Assembly: GCA_947165145.1 (NCBI GenBank)
Contig: CAMUZG010000014.1
Location: 1 to 58,095, forward strand
Length of the DNA stretch: 58,095 bases
From: an uncultured Selenomonadales bacterium
GTDB taxonomy: Bacteria > Bacillota > Negativicutes > Selenomonadales > Selenomonadaceae
Direction of reading: 5' to 3'
Every line of letters starts with the position of its first letter. Position 1 is the first letter of the stretch. Under the pieces are notes generated by a model. That model had not been told where the DNA came from and did no database searches. It was given only the letters and a program-made list of their open reading frames with translations. The position numbers and the translations under genes are program-made. Positions 26,772 through 35,600 of the stretch are shown here, piece by piece.

Positions 26772-29700
26772 AATAATCACTTCCGTCGAAAGATTTTTTG
26801 AGTTCGGGCGCGATAATCTTTTCGTCGCTCACGAAGGCGTCAATCCACGCGTCAACGAAAATTTCATCAATCGGCACGCGCAAAAGTATATCGCCGAAAA
26901 TTTCCGTCACGTCGCGGCAAAAATCTTTCACGCCATCGAAAATTTTATTCGCCTCGTCGAAATGTTTTTGTCCCGCCGCAATGCAAATCGTCTTGAGCAG
27001 TGCGCGTTCGCTGATGTCAACGAGAAAAGTTTTGTCGTCAATCGACACTGACTCCGCGACCGCCGCAATCGGTTGAATGTCCAATTTTTCCGCGACGAAT
27101 TGATAAAGTTGCAACAACGCTTGAGCCTCGCGCGGGAAGACGATTCGTTTGATGTTGGATTCCGTCGCGTGAATCAGTTGCAATGTGAACGTCAGCAGCG
27201 GCACGCCGTACAGCCAACGACCGAGTTCGCGGAAGTTCGTGACGATTAGGCGGTGAGTGTTCTCGGTGAGTGCGGCTCTCAATCGGAACGGGCTTTGAAA
27301 ATTTTTCGCAAGCTCGACGCCTAAACAAATTCCCGCATAAAGTGACATGTCGCCGCCAATACTTTCAAGCAACACTCGCCCGAACGGAACATGCGAAAAC
27401 AAATTCAACGCGCTCATCAAATGATAAATGCCAAAGTTCCTGTCGCCTGGAAATTGAGCGTCGCTGGTCTCGTTGCTGCCGACGTGAATCAATTTCCCGC
27501 TGAAGCCTTGGTTCGCAAGGTGATTCCAAAGTTCGGCGGTGTCTTTGCGTTGACCGGTCTCGCAGGAAATTAAAAATTTGTTGCAACCCGTGACGCCGCA
27601 TTTTTTCAGCAGACGTTTCAAATCCGACGTGCGCAGGCAAGTATCCTCGATTAACCAAACTTCGTGCCCACGACGAACAATTTCGCGGAACCACTCGACA
27701 AGCTCTTCACGCGGCAGACAAAGCTTGAGTTCGGTTGAAATTTCAAGCTCGCGAATTTTTTTGCAGGTCACGTCGTCCAAATTGGTTAGTTCGTCAAAAC
27801 TGCGGTAAATCTCCGTGATTGTTACGTCGCCGCCCTTTTTATGTCGTGCATGACGTTCGGCAGTCTCGCGCAGTGTCGGAAAGTCAAAATCGCGTCCGAG
27901 CAAATCCTCGACCTTGAAGCGGATAATTTCGTTAACGTGGCTTTGTTTGGCTACGTAACGCATGATCAGCGTATCGAACACGGCGAAACTGGTTATATCG
28001 CCCTGCGCAAGGAGCCATTCAAATTCGGTTACGTTGCAGTTGCGGGAGAAGAGATATTGCCAAATATTTTTGCTACCGAAGTTGACGGTATAAGCGTCGC
28101 TGTCGGGCGCGAATTCGTAATACTTCATGCCTTCGGACTTCGCCGCCAACAAAATCGAACGTTCAAAGGCGTGGGCAATCGTGCCGTCATTTTGAGCCAA
28201 TTCGGGCGGGAAATCGTCTATCGTCAAATTCAGCGCGAAAAATTTTTTTAAAGCCCGCGTTCTTGCCCAAAACATCGTGCCGGCTGGGAAGTCGAAGTAA
28301 TCGGTTTTGTTCGGCGAAATGCCCGCTCTGTTCAGCAACGCTTGACCGACGGCGCGATTCGACATCCACGTGAACGACGGATAAGGTATACTCTCCGACG
28401 GTCGCGGATAAATTACACCGACATCATCATCAGCAACGAACGCCGCAAAAATTTTCCCGACACGTTCCGGCGAACCGAGCAAAGCCTCAAAAAGATAATC
28501 GCGCCAAATTTTTTGGTCACTGCCCTTGTACAAAGATTTTTTCGAGTGAATGTGCGCAACGAAATCGTAAGCGGGAACCAAATCGCCGAAGCCGACAAGG
28601 AACGGCGCAACATCACGACCACGATTCGGCACGACACGCACAATGCATTTCTCGACGTTGGGGATTTTTTCAAACGCGGCACGAACATCATCAGCGGCGG
28701 TCTCATCGATTATCGAAATGAGCGCGTCGAATTTGTAAGGCATGTTCGCGCAGTAACTCGCCATGTCTTCAAGCAGGTCAAGATAAAAAATGTGCGCTTG
28801 AATTGCAATCTTGCCAGGCTGTTCGTGAAATTCGTCGACGAAAAATTTTTCATCGCCCAAAACAAAATCCTTCGGATCAACGTCACTCGGCTCAACCTGC
28901 CACAACTTCGTCATTTGCCAATTCCGATAACGCTGAGTGCCCTTCAACAGCGGCGCGAACGTCGTGTAAAATTTGTCCTTAAGTTCTGACTTCGTGTCGT
29001 CGGCAAGCGGCAACGCCTTGTAAAACAATCTGACAGCGGAAAGGGCTTTGTCGCGATTGTTGTAGTTGAGCCACTCGCGGAAAGCGTGAATCGGCGCGGA
29101 CAACTTTTTTTCGTTGGCGGCGGTCAGCAAGTGATTCAAAGGTTCAATCGTCTTGTGGAGTTCGTCGTTGCGGGCGGCAAGCTGTTCGTTCTCCGCGACG
29201 AGATTTTTTATTTTGTTGTCGACGATTGGCGCGAAGCCTCGTTTCTTTTCGCCGAAGACTTCAAAAATCACGCGGTCGGACAAATCGTCAACGTCGAAAA
29301 AAATTTGCGGGTCGCTCGTCGTCCAAAAGCAAAGAAAATCGTCAAGCGTCTCGTCAGCATTACTGGCGGAAATTTCGTGAGCCACGCCGTTAATCAGCAC
29401 GTGATTTATCTTGACGGCAATGCGCTTGATGTCGGGGTCGAAACGCAGACGTTTGACATGGCGATTGACGTTGAATTCGATTCGACCGTAAAATTTCCGC
29501 GAAGGGTCGACGCTGATAATTTTCGCCGCAACTTTTTCAAAGCCGTCATCGTCGCCAACATAAATTTCCGCGTGGAGCATCGACAGCTTTTGCTCAAGAT
29601 TGAACACGTCGAAAGTCCCGCTGTCACGGAGAAAAGTTTTTTCGTCGTAGCCGTAGAGTTTTTTAATCTGCGCGGCGTCATCGGGCGAACTCAACAATTC

Positions 29701-30648
29701 TTTCAGCAAGCAGAGACCAGCCAGATTGAACGCAGCGATTGCGTTACTTTCGCGAGCAAGGCACATTTGCGCAAAGGCGTAGCGGCGATTGATTTGCCCG
29801 TCAACAACGAACTTTTGAGCTTCGGGGAAGACTTCCAGAAAAAATTCGTCGTCGGTGAAGTTGTCGGCGAATTCCCGCGCAATGAAGAAAAATTCCGTGT
29901 CCGCCCTAACGAGCCTGTCAAACGTCGTCGCGGAAGTGTTCTCTTGCCGTGTTCGCCGCAATCTGAATTTCGTCAAGCGTTCGGGCAAAATGAACAGTTC
30001 CGCATGAAAACACAGCCTAACCCACATCAAATAATCGGGCAGTTGCCAAAAGCCGTGCACGTCCAGCAATCGGAAATTTTCGTAAGCTTCGCGCCGCAAC
30101 ATCGCCGACGGGTGACAAAGACAATTCGCGTTGTAAAAAAAATAATTCAGCCACTCGGCACGCGAACGATTTTTTTGGTCGAAAACATTTTTATAAGCGT
30201 CGCCGCGAGCCAACTCCTGCACGTTACCGCGCTCATCAACGAATTCAGCCCACGTGAAACACGCCGCGTATTTCGGATTGGCTTCGAGAAAGGCAACTTG
30301 CTTTTCGAGTTTGTCGGGAGCCCAAAGGTCGTCGGAATGATGTACCGCGATATATTTGCCCCGCGCAGATTTGACGGCGTCGCGTATGGCGATAACCGGT
30401 CCGCGATTGACTTCGTAGAGAAAAGTTTTAATGCGCGGGTCGTCGTAAGTCTTGATTATCTCGCGACTGTTATCCGCCGAGCCGTCGTCGATTATCAGCA
30501 ATTCAAAGTCCGCGAACGTCTGATTGAGCACGCTGTCAATCGCCGCCGCAATGTACGCCGCATGATTGTAGCTCGTCAAAATCACGCTGACCGTCGGGAG
30601 GTTTGAGCTTTTAGCTTTTAGATTTGAGGGCGTCGTGTCCGTAATCAT
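26764..30648 (-). CDS. Trimodular glycosyltransferase: GT2 + RgpF-like + HAD-like
   Basis: A 1294-aa cytoplasmic protein. Residues about 15-250 are a family 2 glycosyltransferase (VSVILTSYNHAAYIAAAIDS, ELLIIDDGSADNS, HHSDDLWAPDK). A helical stretch near 490-520 may be coiled coil (NLVAENEQLAARNDELHKT). Residues about 620-850 match RgpF/rhamnan-synthesis proteins (IAIQAHIFYLDLL, NRGRDVAPFLVGFGD, HIHSKKS, FPAGTMFWARTRAL). Residues about 890-1110 look like a HAD phosphatase/mutase module (SFAVFDTLIMR, WLIEDTCLRTSDL, KLIHVGSNETSDAQFPGD). This combination suggests assembly of a cell-surface polysaccharide. The ATG at 30648 is chosen because its SD (GAGGAATTAGG) lies in the heptamer repeat; the frame extends to 30669. 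No other polysaccharide genes are adjacent. Confidence 0.82.
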   Translation of the reverse strand: MITDTTPSNLKAKSSNLPTVSVILTSYNHAAYIAAAIDSVLNQTFADFELLIIDDGSADNSREIIKTYDDPRIKTFLYEVNRGPVIAIRDAVKSARGKYIAVHHSDDLWAPDKLEKQVAFLEANPKYAACFTWAEFVDERGNVQELARGDAYKNVFDQKNRSRAEWLNYFFYNANCLCHPSAMLRREAYENFRLLDVHGFWQLPDYLMWVRLCFHAELFILPERLTKFRLRRTRQENTSATTFDRLVRADTEFFFIAREFADNFTDDEFFLEVFPEAQKFVVDGQINRRYAFAQMCLARESNAIAAFNLAGLCLLKELLSSPDDAAQIKKLYGYDEKTFLRDSGTFDVFNLEQKLSMLHAEIYVGDDDGFEKVAAKIISVDPSRKFYGRIEFNVNRHVKRLRFDPDIKRIAVKINHVLINGVAHEISASNADETLDDFLCFWTTSDPQIFFDVDDLSDRVIFEVFGEKKRGFAPIVDNKIKNLVAENEQLAARNDELHKTIEPLNHLLTAANEKKLSAPIHAFREWLNYNNRDKALSAVRLFYKALPLADDTKSELKDKFYTTFAPLLKGTQRYRNWQMTKLWQVEPSDVDPKDFVLGDEKFFVDEFHEQPGKIAIQAHIFYLDLLEDMASYCANMPYKFDALISIIDETAADDVRAAFEKIPNVEKCIVRVVPNRGRDVAPFLVGFGDLVPAYDFVAHIHSKKSLYKGSDQKIWRDYLFEALLGSPERVGKIFAAFVADDDVGVIYPRPSESIPYPSFTWMSNRAVGQALLNRAGISPNKTDYFDFPAGTMFWARTRALKKFFALNLTIDDFPPELAQNDGTIAHAFERSILLAAKSEGMKYYEFAPDSDAYTVNFGSKNIWQYLFSRNCNVTEFEWLLAQGDITSFAVFDTLIMRYVAKQSHVNEIIRFKVEDLLGRDFDFPTLRETAERHARHKKGGDVTITEIYRSFDELTNLDDVTCKKIRELEISTELKLCLPREELVEWFREIVRRGHEVWLIEDTCLRTSDLKRLLKKCGVTGCNKFLISCETGQRKDTAELWNHLANQGFSGKLIHVGSNETSDAQFPGDRNFGIYHLMSALNLFSHVPFGRVLLESIGGDMSLYAGICLGVELAKNFQSPFRLRAALTENTHRLIVTNFRELGRWLYGVPLLTFTLQLIHATESNIKRIVFPREAQALLQLYQFVAEKLDIQPIAAVAESVSIDDKTFLVDISERALLKTICIAAGQKHFDEANKIFDGVKDFCRDVTEIFGDILLRVPIDEIFVDAWIDAFVSDEKIIAPELKKSFDGSDYFA

Positions 30649-30680
30649 TCCTAATTCCTCATTCCACATTCCTAATTCCC
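30605..30680. repeat. Heptamer repeats at the FabH/glycosyltransferase junction
   Basis: Tandem aattcct/cattcct variants at 30646-30680, and a second heptamer run (agctttt) at 30605-30628 inside the start of the glycosyltransferase gene. The element encodes the last residues of the FabH-like protein (IRNVE and stop) and supplies the SD of the glycosyltransferase gene. Confidence 0.7.
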
Positions 30681-31672
30681 GAAAGGTCAGCGATACAACC
30701 CGCCCAGCTCAATCCGACACCAAAGCCCGCCAACATCACGCGCCGCAAATTTTCAGCACCGTGAGATTTGACGACCTGTTCAATCGCAAGCGGCACGCTA
30801 CCCGAAACGATATTGCCCGTCGTCGTGATGTCGTTGTGAAATGGCACGTCGTTTAAGTCGGCTTTGTCGCGCAGGTACGTCATCATGAATTTGTTCGCCT
30901 GGTGGAAAATGCAGTAGTCCAATTCGGCGCGAGTGAGCTTTGCCGCAGTCAACACGTCGTCAACGAGCTTGGGCACTTCCCGCAACGTGAAATATGTTAT
31001 CGCCATGCCGTCCATAAAGACTTCGTAATTGGAGCGGAAATTTTTTTTGTCGTCCGTCGCGAAGACTTCGGGATTGTCGCGCGGCATGAGTCGACTGCCG
31101 CCAACGGGAATTATCAGCTTGTCGAAACGTGAACCGTCACTGCCGAACACGAACGCGCTTAAACTCGGTTTATCGTCGTCGACAGCCTCAATCCACGTTG
31201 CAGTTGCTCCGTCGCCGAAAAGCGGTCGTGTCGACGTGTCGCGGACGTTGATATATTTCGTGTAGACGCTCGACGTGAGAAATAAAATTTTCCGTGCCAA
31301 ACCGCTCTCGATAAAACTTTTTGCAACGGCAAGACCGTAAACGTAGCCCGAACAGCCCAACGCAATGTCCATTGTCCCGACGTTTTTGCCGAGCCCAAGG
31401 CGGCTTTGTATGTGCGCGGCGGTGTGCGGCATTTGATAATCGGGGTGTTGCGTGCACAGCAAAATAAAATCTGTCCCGTCACGGTCAAGCTTGTTTTCGG
31501 CGAAAAGTTTTTCTGCTGCGGCAAATGCCAAATCTCCCGCTGATTCGTCTGCTGTCGCGATGTGCCGACTTTTCACGCCGATTTTCTTCATGAAGCGTGA
31601 GTCAACGATTTCCGAATTTTTTTCAATCTGCGCGGGCAGGTAAGACGTTATCGCCCGTATCTTTGCAAACAT
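30659..31672 (-). CDS. Beta-ketoacyl-ACP synthase III family protein (FabH-like)
   Basis: A 337-aa thiolase-fold condensing enzyme with the full KAS III triad: C107 in ALGCSGYVYGL, H257 in IFHQANKF and N287 in TTGNIVSGS. This family condenses acyl-CoA with malonyl-ACP. The ATG at 31672 behind a perfect GGAGGTGA is chosen; the frame extends 20 residues further without support. The gene lies 10 nt before the glycosyltransferase and not beside fab genes, so it may be a specialised paralogue making a modified acyl group for a surface polymer rather than the housekeeping FabH (inference). Its C-terminus (GIRNVE) is encoded by the heptamer repeat. Confidence 0.85.
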   Translation of the reverse strand: MFAKIRAITSYLPAQIEKNSEIVDSRFMKKIGVKSRHIATADESAGDLAFAAAEKLFAENKLDRDGTDFILLCTQHPDYQMPHTAAHIQSRLGLGKNVGTMDIALGCSGYVYGLAVAKSFIESGLARKILFLTSSVYTKYINVRDTSTRPLFGDGATATWIEAVDDDKPSLSAFVFGSDGSRFDKLIIPVGGSRLMPRDNPEVFATDDKKNFRSNYEVFMDGMAITYFTLREVPKLVDDVLTAAKLTRAELDYCIFHQANKFMMTYLRDKADLNDVPFHNDITTTGNIVSGSVPLAIEQVVKSHGAENLRRVMLAGFGVGLSWAGCIADLSGIRNVE

Positions 31673-31730
31673 CACGTCACCTCCTGCTAATGTCAATTCG
31701 CTTGCCGCCACGAAAATTCCTTTACAAATC

Positions 31731-31763
31731 AAAGAACCCCGAGTTTGCCGCTCGAGGTTCTTT
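31731..31763. terminator. Bidirectional terminator T0 at the left end of the small-peptide array
   Basis: AAAGAACCCCGAG pairs with CTCGAGGTTCTTT (one mismatch) around a 7-nt loop. It has almost the same stem as T2 at 32388-32420, marking it as part of the repeated module. Confidence 0.75.
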
Positions 31764-31810
31764 TGTCGCTGTTAAGCAGTGTTCACGTTATGTTGGTTGT
31801 CTTATTAGAC
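31733..31810 (-). ncRNA. Predicted antisense RNA 0 (orphan antitoxin half-module)
   Basis: A minus-strand promoter (TTGCAA at 31839-31844, 16-nt spacer, TACGTT at 31817-31822) reads left through GTGAACACTGC to terminator T0. By analogy with the other modules it would be antisense to the start of a toxin gene located further left, where the FabH-like gene now lies. No cognate toxin is present. 31776-31811 matches the collapsed third module (32578-32613) in about 32 of 36 bases. Confidence 0.5.
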
Positions 31811-31816
31811 GTTTGA

Positions 31817-31878
31817 AACGTATCACAGCGCGAACAACTTGCAAGCCGTTTGCTTTGTAAAATATTTTCTTGTATACT
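31817..31878. promoter_or_regulatory. Back-to-back divergent promoter cassette A
   Basis: Leftward: TTGCAA (31839-31844), 16 nt, TACGTT (31817-31822). Rightward: TTTGCT (31849-31854), 18 nt, TATACT (31873-31878). The two -35 boxes are 4 nt apart. The same layout is kept in cassettes B and C. Confidence 0.6.
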
Positions 31879-31928
31879 TCCTTCGGCGTCATCAGACCCC
31901 AATCTCAAAAGAAAGGGGGTGATTGTCG

Positions 31929-32009
31929 ATGTTCTCGACGTTCCTGGTAATGGTCGCGGCAGGTGTGGTTACTCACCTCATCTGCAAATGGTTGGACCGC
32001 CGCTTGTAA
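31929..32009 (+). CDS. 26-aa hydrophobic peptide, Fst-like type I toxin candidate (module 1)
   Basis: ATG 31929 follows AAAGGGGGTGATTGTCG. The peptide has one membrane span (STFLVMVAAGVVTHLIC) followed by a charged tail KWLDRRL. This plan, a single helix ending in a W-L-D/N and basic residues, matches type I toxins of the Fst/Lpt family from Gram-positive bacteria, which damage or disturb the cytoplasmic membrane. It has its own promoter (cassette A) and terminator (T1). The next cassette drives a predicted antisense RNA over T1 that includes a 24-nt copy of this start region (20 of 24 bases alike). Toxicity is inferred, not shown. Confidence 0.7.
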   Translation: MFSTFLVMVAAGVVTHLICKWLDRRL

Positions 32010-32059
32010 GCGATGACACAGCCTGAAGGTTAACGCTCACCCTGAAAAGCGCGCAACAT

Positions 32060-32139
32060 CAAGAAACCCCCGATGACAGCCGGGGGTTTCTCTTTTTGTG
32101 ATTGTCTTTGCTCTCGACGTGTGAAATGACTAACTTCAC
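32060..32139 (-). ncRNA. Predicted antisense RNA 1 (antitoxin of module 1)
   Basis: Promoter TTGCAA (32169-32174), exactly 17 nt, TATATT (32146-32151) on the minus strand. The transcript of about 80 nt ends at T1. Its segment opposite 32098-32121 matches the toxin 1 SD/start region (31919-31942) in 20 of 24 positions, so it could base-pair with the ribosome-binding site as Fst-type antitoxins do. Confidence 0.6.
32062..32097. terminator. Bidirectional terminator T1 (module 1)
   Basis: AGAAACCCCCG pairs with CGGGGGTTTCT around an 8-nt loop, followed by a T-tract on the + strand and TTCTT on the - strand. It would end both the toxin 1 mRNA and antisense RNA 1. Confidence 0.85.
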
Positions 32140-32145
32140 GTTCAA

Positions 32146-32208
32146 AATATATCACAGCGCGAATAACTTTGCAAGCCGTTTGCTTTGTAAAAAATTTTCC
32201 GCTAAAAT
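32146..32208. promoter_or_regulatory. Back-to-back divergent promoter cassette B
   Basis: Leftward: TTGCAA, 17 nt, TATATT. Rightward: TTTGCT (32179-32184), 18 nt, TAAAAT (32203-32208). It drives antisense RNA 1 and toxin 2. Confidence 0.65.
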
Positions 32209-32256
32209 GAACTCGTGCGTACTCTCCTCTTTACCCGCGGAAAGGAGGTGAAAACA

Positions 32257-32349
32257 GTGCTCACGATAATCGCGGCGACTGTCGCAGCAAACGTAGCCTC
32301 GGGAGTCATCCTGTACTTCGTTTACAAATGGCTTGACGGTCGAAAGTAA
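32257..32349 (+). CDS. 30-aa hydrophobic peptide, Fst-like type I toxin candidate (module 2)
   Basis: GTG 32257 follows a perfect AAAGGAGGTGA. The peptide begins MLTIIAATVAANVASGVILY, continues FVY and ends KWLDGRK. It is a paralogue of the module 1 peptide: the membrane helix sequence has diverged but the KWLDxR tail is kept. It sits between cassette B and terminator T2. A copy of its start region (ACAATGCTCACGAT...) recurs beyond T2 at 32432-32450 (16 of 19 identical) and is transcribed in antisense from cassette C. Toxin function is inferred from peptide form and gene layout. Confidence 0.7.
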   Translation: MLTIIAATVAANVASGVILYFVYKWLDGRK

Positions 32350-32385
32350 AAAAGCCTTATAGTTATCGTTAATCTTCAAAACGAA

Positions 32386-32464
32386 TCAAAGAACCCCGAG
32401 TTCGCAGCTCGGGGTTCTTTTTGTGCGTACCACAATGCTCACGATATTAGTTGTCTTATCAGAC
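32386..32464 (-). ncRNA. Predicted antisense RNA 2 (antitoxin of module 2)
   Basis: Promoter TTGCAA (32494-32499), 17 nt, TATATT (32471-32476) on the minus strand. The transcript of about 80 nt ends at T2 and contains ATCGTGAGCAT, complementary to the start of the module 2 peptide. Confidence 0.6.
32388..32422. terminator. Bidirectional terminator T2 (module 2)
   Basis: AAAGAACCCCGAG pairs perfectly with CTCGGGGTTCTTT around a 7-nt loop, with T-tracts on both strands. Near-identical to T0. Confidence 0.88.
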
Positions 32465-32470
32465 GCCTGC

Positions 32471-32533
32471 AATATATCACAGCCACCGCGCTTTTGCAAG
32501 CCGTTTGCTTTGTAAAAAATTTTCCGCTAAAAT
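32471..32533. promoter_or_regulatory. Back-to-back divergent promoter cassette C
   Basis: Leftward: TTGCAA, 17 nt, TATATT. Rightward: TTTGCT (32504-32509), 18 nt, TAAAAT (32528-32533). The rightward promoter now leads to the collapsed module 3. Confidence 0.6.
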
Positions 32534-32565
32534 ATGTCCGCCACTGTTGACCTTCTCGTTTTTGA

Positions 32566-32666
32566 AGGAGGTGAAAGCAGTGTTTACGTTGTATTGGTTG
32601 TCTTATCAGACGCTTGAAATATATCACAGCGCGAAAATTTTTGCAAGACTCAAGTCATCGCTTTGA
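32566..32666 (+). pseudogene. Collapsed third toxin-antitoxin module
   Basis: The SD (GAAGGAGGTGA) and start codon (GTG 32580) of a third toxin gene are kept. The sequence then passes directly into the antitoxin-side repeat (TTGGTTGTCTTATCAGACGC) and the leftward promoter D (TTGCAA 32641-32646, 17 nt, TATATT 32618-32623). The toxin body and terminator are missing. This is what a deletion between the two direct repeats of one module would leave. The remaining 28-codon frame is not toxin-like. Confidence 0.65.
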
Positions 32667-35600
32667 CTTTGCTCTCGATAAATTTTATCTCGTCGTCGCT
32701 CAATTTGTATTTCCGATAAAGTTGCGCGTCTATCTCGGCAATGCTCACGCTCCAATCTATATCCGACGCCGAACTGAAATCTTGCAGCGGTACCTTCGAC
32801 CACGTTGCGGGCGGATTGTGCTGTGTGACCTTCAGAATGCCCAACATTACGCGGCAAAACTTGCTCTTTATGTATGCTATGCAGGCGTCCGCTTCCGCAC
32901 GCGTATCGAACGCTCCGACGCTGATAAACGTCTGTGTGCTGCCGACAAGCGGCGAGCCGACAAGCGGCGAGCCGACAAGCGGCGTACTAACCACTTCGCC
33001 CAATGCTCCGCTACCGTTGGAGTCGGGAACAAAAACTTTAAATTTCTCCAAACTCTCGTGGTAAGTTACATAATCGCGGCGCACCCATTTAAAAACGCGT
33101 TCATTATTTTTTCGCCCGTAAAGCTGAATATATTCGTGTCCGTCGTTAGGTTTGGCGTCAAAGAAAATTTCTGGCATTAAATCAAAAACGTTTGACGACA
33201 CCTGATATTGGTTGCCCTTGCTGAAATTTTTTATCGCGTTGGGAAAATCTTTGTGAGCTTTTGGCGTCAAGCTGTAAGCCGTGCGTGAATACATAATTTT
33301 GCTGAGCGGTTGAAAGTTCGGATTGTCGACGACAACTTTTTGATGAATGCTTTCAAGCTCTTTAAATGGTATATGCGTGCCAATCGGACCTAATTTTTTC
33401 GTGGCGTCGAATTCAGTTATCGCAATGCCGCCTTTGATGTCAGACGTCGGGAAAAGTTCTTGCCCGTTTGGATAATATTTGTTAACGTTCACGTGCGGGT
33501 CGTTAAGAAATTTTTCGGCAAAGTCGCCAGGGGTCGCGCCTGCATTTGAAAGAAATCGTGCAGGGTGAATCAAGCTTGCGTTTTCGGTGAGATTTTTGTT
33601 GTACGCCGTTTGAATGAACAGATGATAGACTGGTGACGCGTAAGTTTTGTTATCGCCACTGCCGGCGGTTTGATATGGCGGATTGCCGACGACTCCGTGA
33701 AAAAACATTTTGCCGTCTCCTTTGTCCCAAAAAGATTTTTCGGTAATGCGGTCGATGAAACGCGAAGGAATATTTTTGAGTTCGGTGATCAAGTTGTCGT
33801 AACAACGCGCGTTGACGGTGCCGTCGCGGTAGCCTCCCAAAGTCCGACGAGTGATTTTCTCCGCCATGGGCGTCTTGCAGATGACAAAAACGTTTTCGGC
33901 AACTGTCATATCCCACAGCCGATAAAGGCGTTCAAAGTCGTAATTCACTTCGTCAAGTTTGAGCTCGGCAAGTCTTGCGCGATAAATGCTGTAGGCAACG
34001 TAAAGCGGATAAAGCCCCGTCTTCGAGTTAATCTCCAAAATTTTTTTGTCGGGCGTGAAAAGCGTCGTGGGAATTTGTCGCGGATTGTCGAGAATATCGG
34101 TGTGCGTTTCGTCGAAGAAATCGTAACCGCCGAAAACCGCGCTCAAATGCAGATTGACAACTCGCCACGGCGTGAGAACGGTTTCCTTGTCGGGATTTTT
34201 GAACGTTGCGAAAATCTCGGCTAATTTCTTGACGCGAGCGGTCGGCTTGAGTTCGTCGGCACGTTTGGCGAAATTGCGAATTCTGCGCCCTGCGGCAATG
34301 AAAACGTCTTTGTCGTAGTATTGAATGAATTTGGCGAAAAGTTCCTTGGTGATACCTTTCGGCATGAATTCAGCCCAGCTAGCGTCGTCGATAAGTTCGG
34401 CGAACTTGTCAATGCTGATGTCGTCGTCAAATGGAACGTCCGCACCGTAAATCAGTAACGGCATACGAATCGACAGTCCGCGCAGATTGGAAATTGCGGC
34501 GTCACGAAGTTTGCGTCGTCGACGAGCTTCAAGTTCTTCGGGCGTCGGTTCACGATTAAGTTCTTTGCCGAGTTGCTTACGTTCGGTGGGTGACAAGCCT
34601 TGGTTGTTGACGACAACATCCGCAGATTTCTTTTGAGCTTTGGAACTGCCGATAATCGCGTTGAGTGTCGAGAAGTCCGGCAGGTCTTCATCAGTGAGCG
34701 TCAACAATTTGTCGTTGTCGTAAAGATAATTGTCCTCGAAACCGTTGCGAACGACGCGTTCGGCTTGAGCGCGTTTAAGCTTCTGCATGAGATTGTTTGC
34801 GTTAATCGGATTCATGCGCGAGCCTTCGACGGCAATGACGGGGCAAAATTTCACGAAGTCGGCGACAAGTTCTTTGTCGGTCGAAGAAATATTTCCTGCG
34901 CGGGCGGAGATTTTGAGCGATTCGGCGATAACTTTCAACGTTCTGTCTGGCGCGAAGTCGAAGACGTAGCAATTCGTTTTGACGACGCCGCCTTTATCGC
35001 ACGGGCTTTGAACGCGGAAAATCGTCTGCATGTAGCTCATCGCGGAAGTTTTGCTGTTGTCGCCATTGGAGCCGGTCAATATGAAGACAGCAGACCATTC
35101 GGGGACTGTGACGCCCGTAGTGAATCGTCCGCAAGACAGCGTAATTGTGTAGTCGTTTTCGCGGATGGCGTCGTGTACAATCTCAATATCTTCGACTTTT
35201 CCGCCGTCGCCGTCGCCCGCAACGTTGACGATTTTGAACGCGTGAAAAACTTTGTGATGTTGCAAAAGTTTGCTTAGCTCACGAGCCGCCTCGACGCCCG
35301 GCACAATCCAAAAGGTATGTCGGAACTGTTCGCGCCATTCGGGACGGGAAAACGGATAATTATTGTCGTCGCGCTTGACGAGCAGGTCGAGAAAACTTTT
35401 AACGTCGTCTTCGTGAACGAACCGTCCGCCGTCAGTATTGAAGAATTCGCGGAAACTGAAGGCAATTTCTTCCTCGTCGTCGAGATAAAATTTTTGCAAA
35501 ATGTCGCCCAAGTCGTAAGTCAAAATATTCATCTGCGGCAATTCGGCGTAGGGGTTGTAGTCTAAAGGATATTTCTCCGCGAATTCGGCTTTGGCGCGTT

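Noticed and set aside
29086-30606. A 506-codon + strand frame opposite the glycosyltransferase gene
   Set aside because: Antisense shadow of a clear multi-domain gene; no SD and no recognisable motif.
32152-32627. Minus-strand ORFs of 62-75 codons in the small-peptide array
   Set aside because: They run through promoter cassettes and terminators and share only the repeated DNA; no SD. The short plus-strand ORFs with perfect SDs explain the region better.
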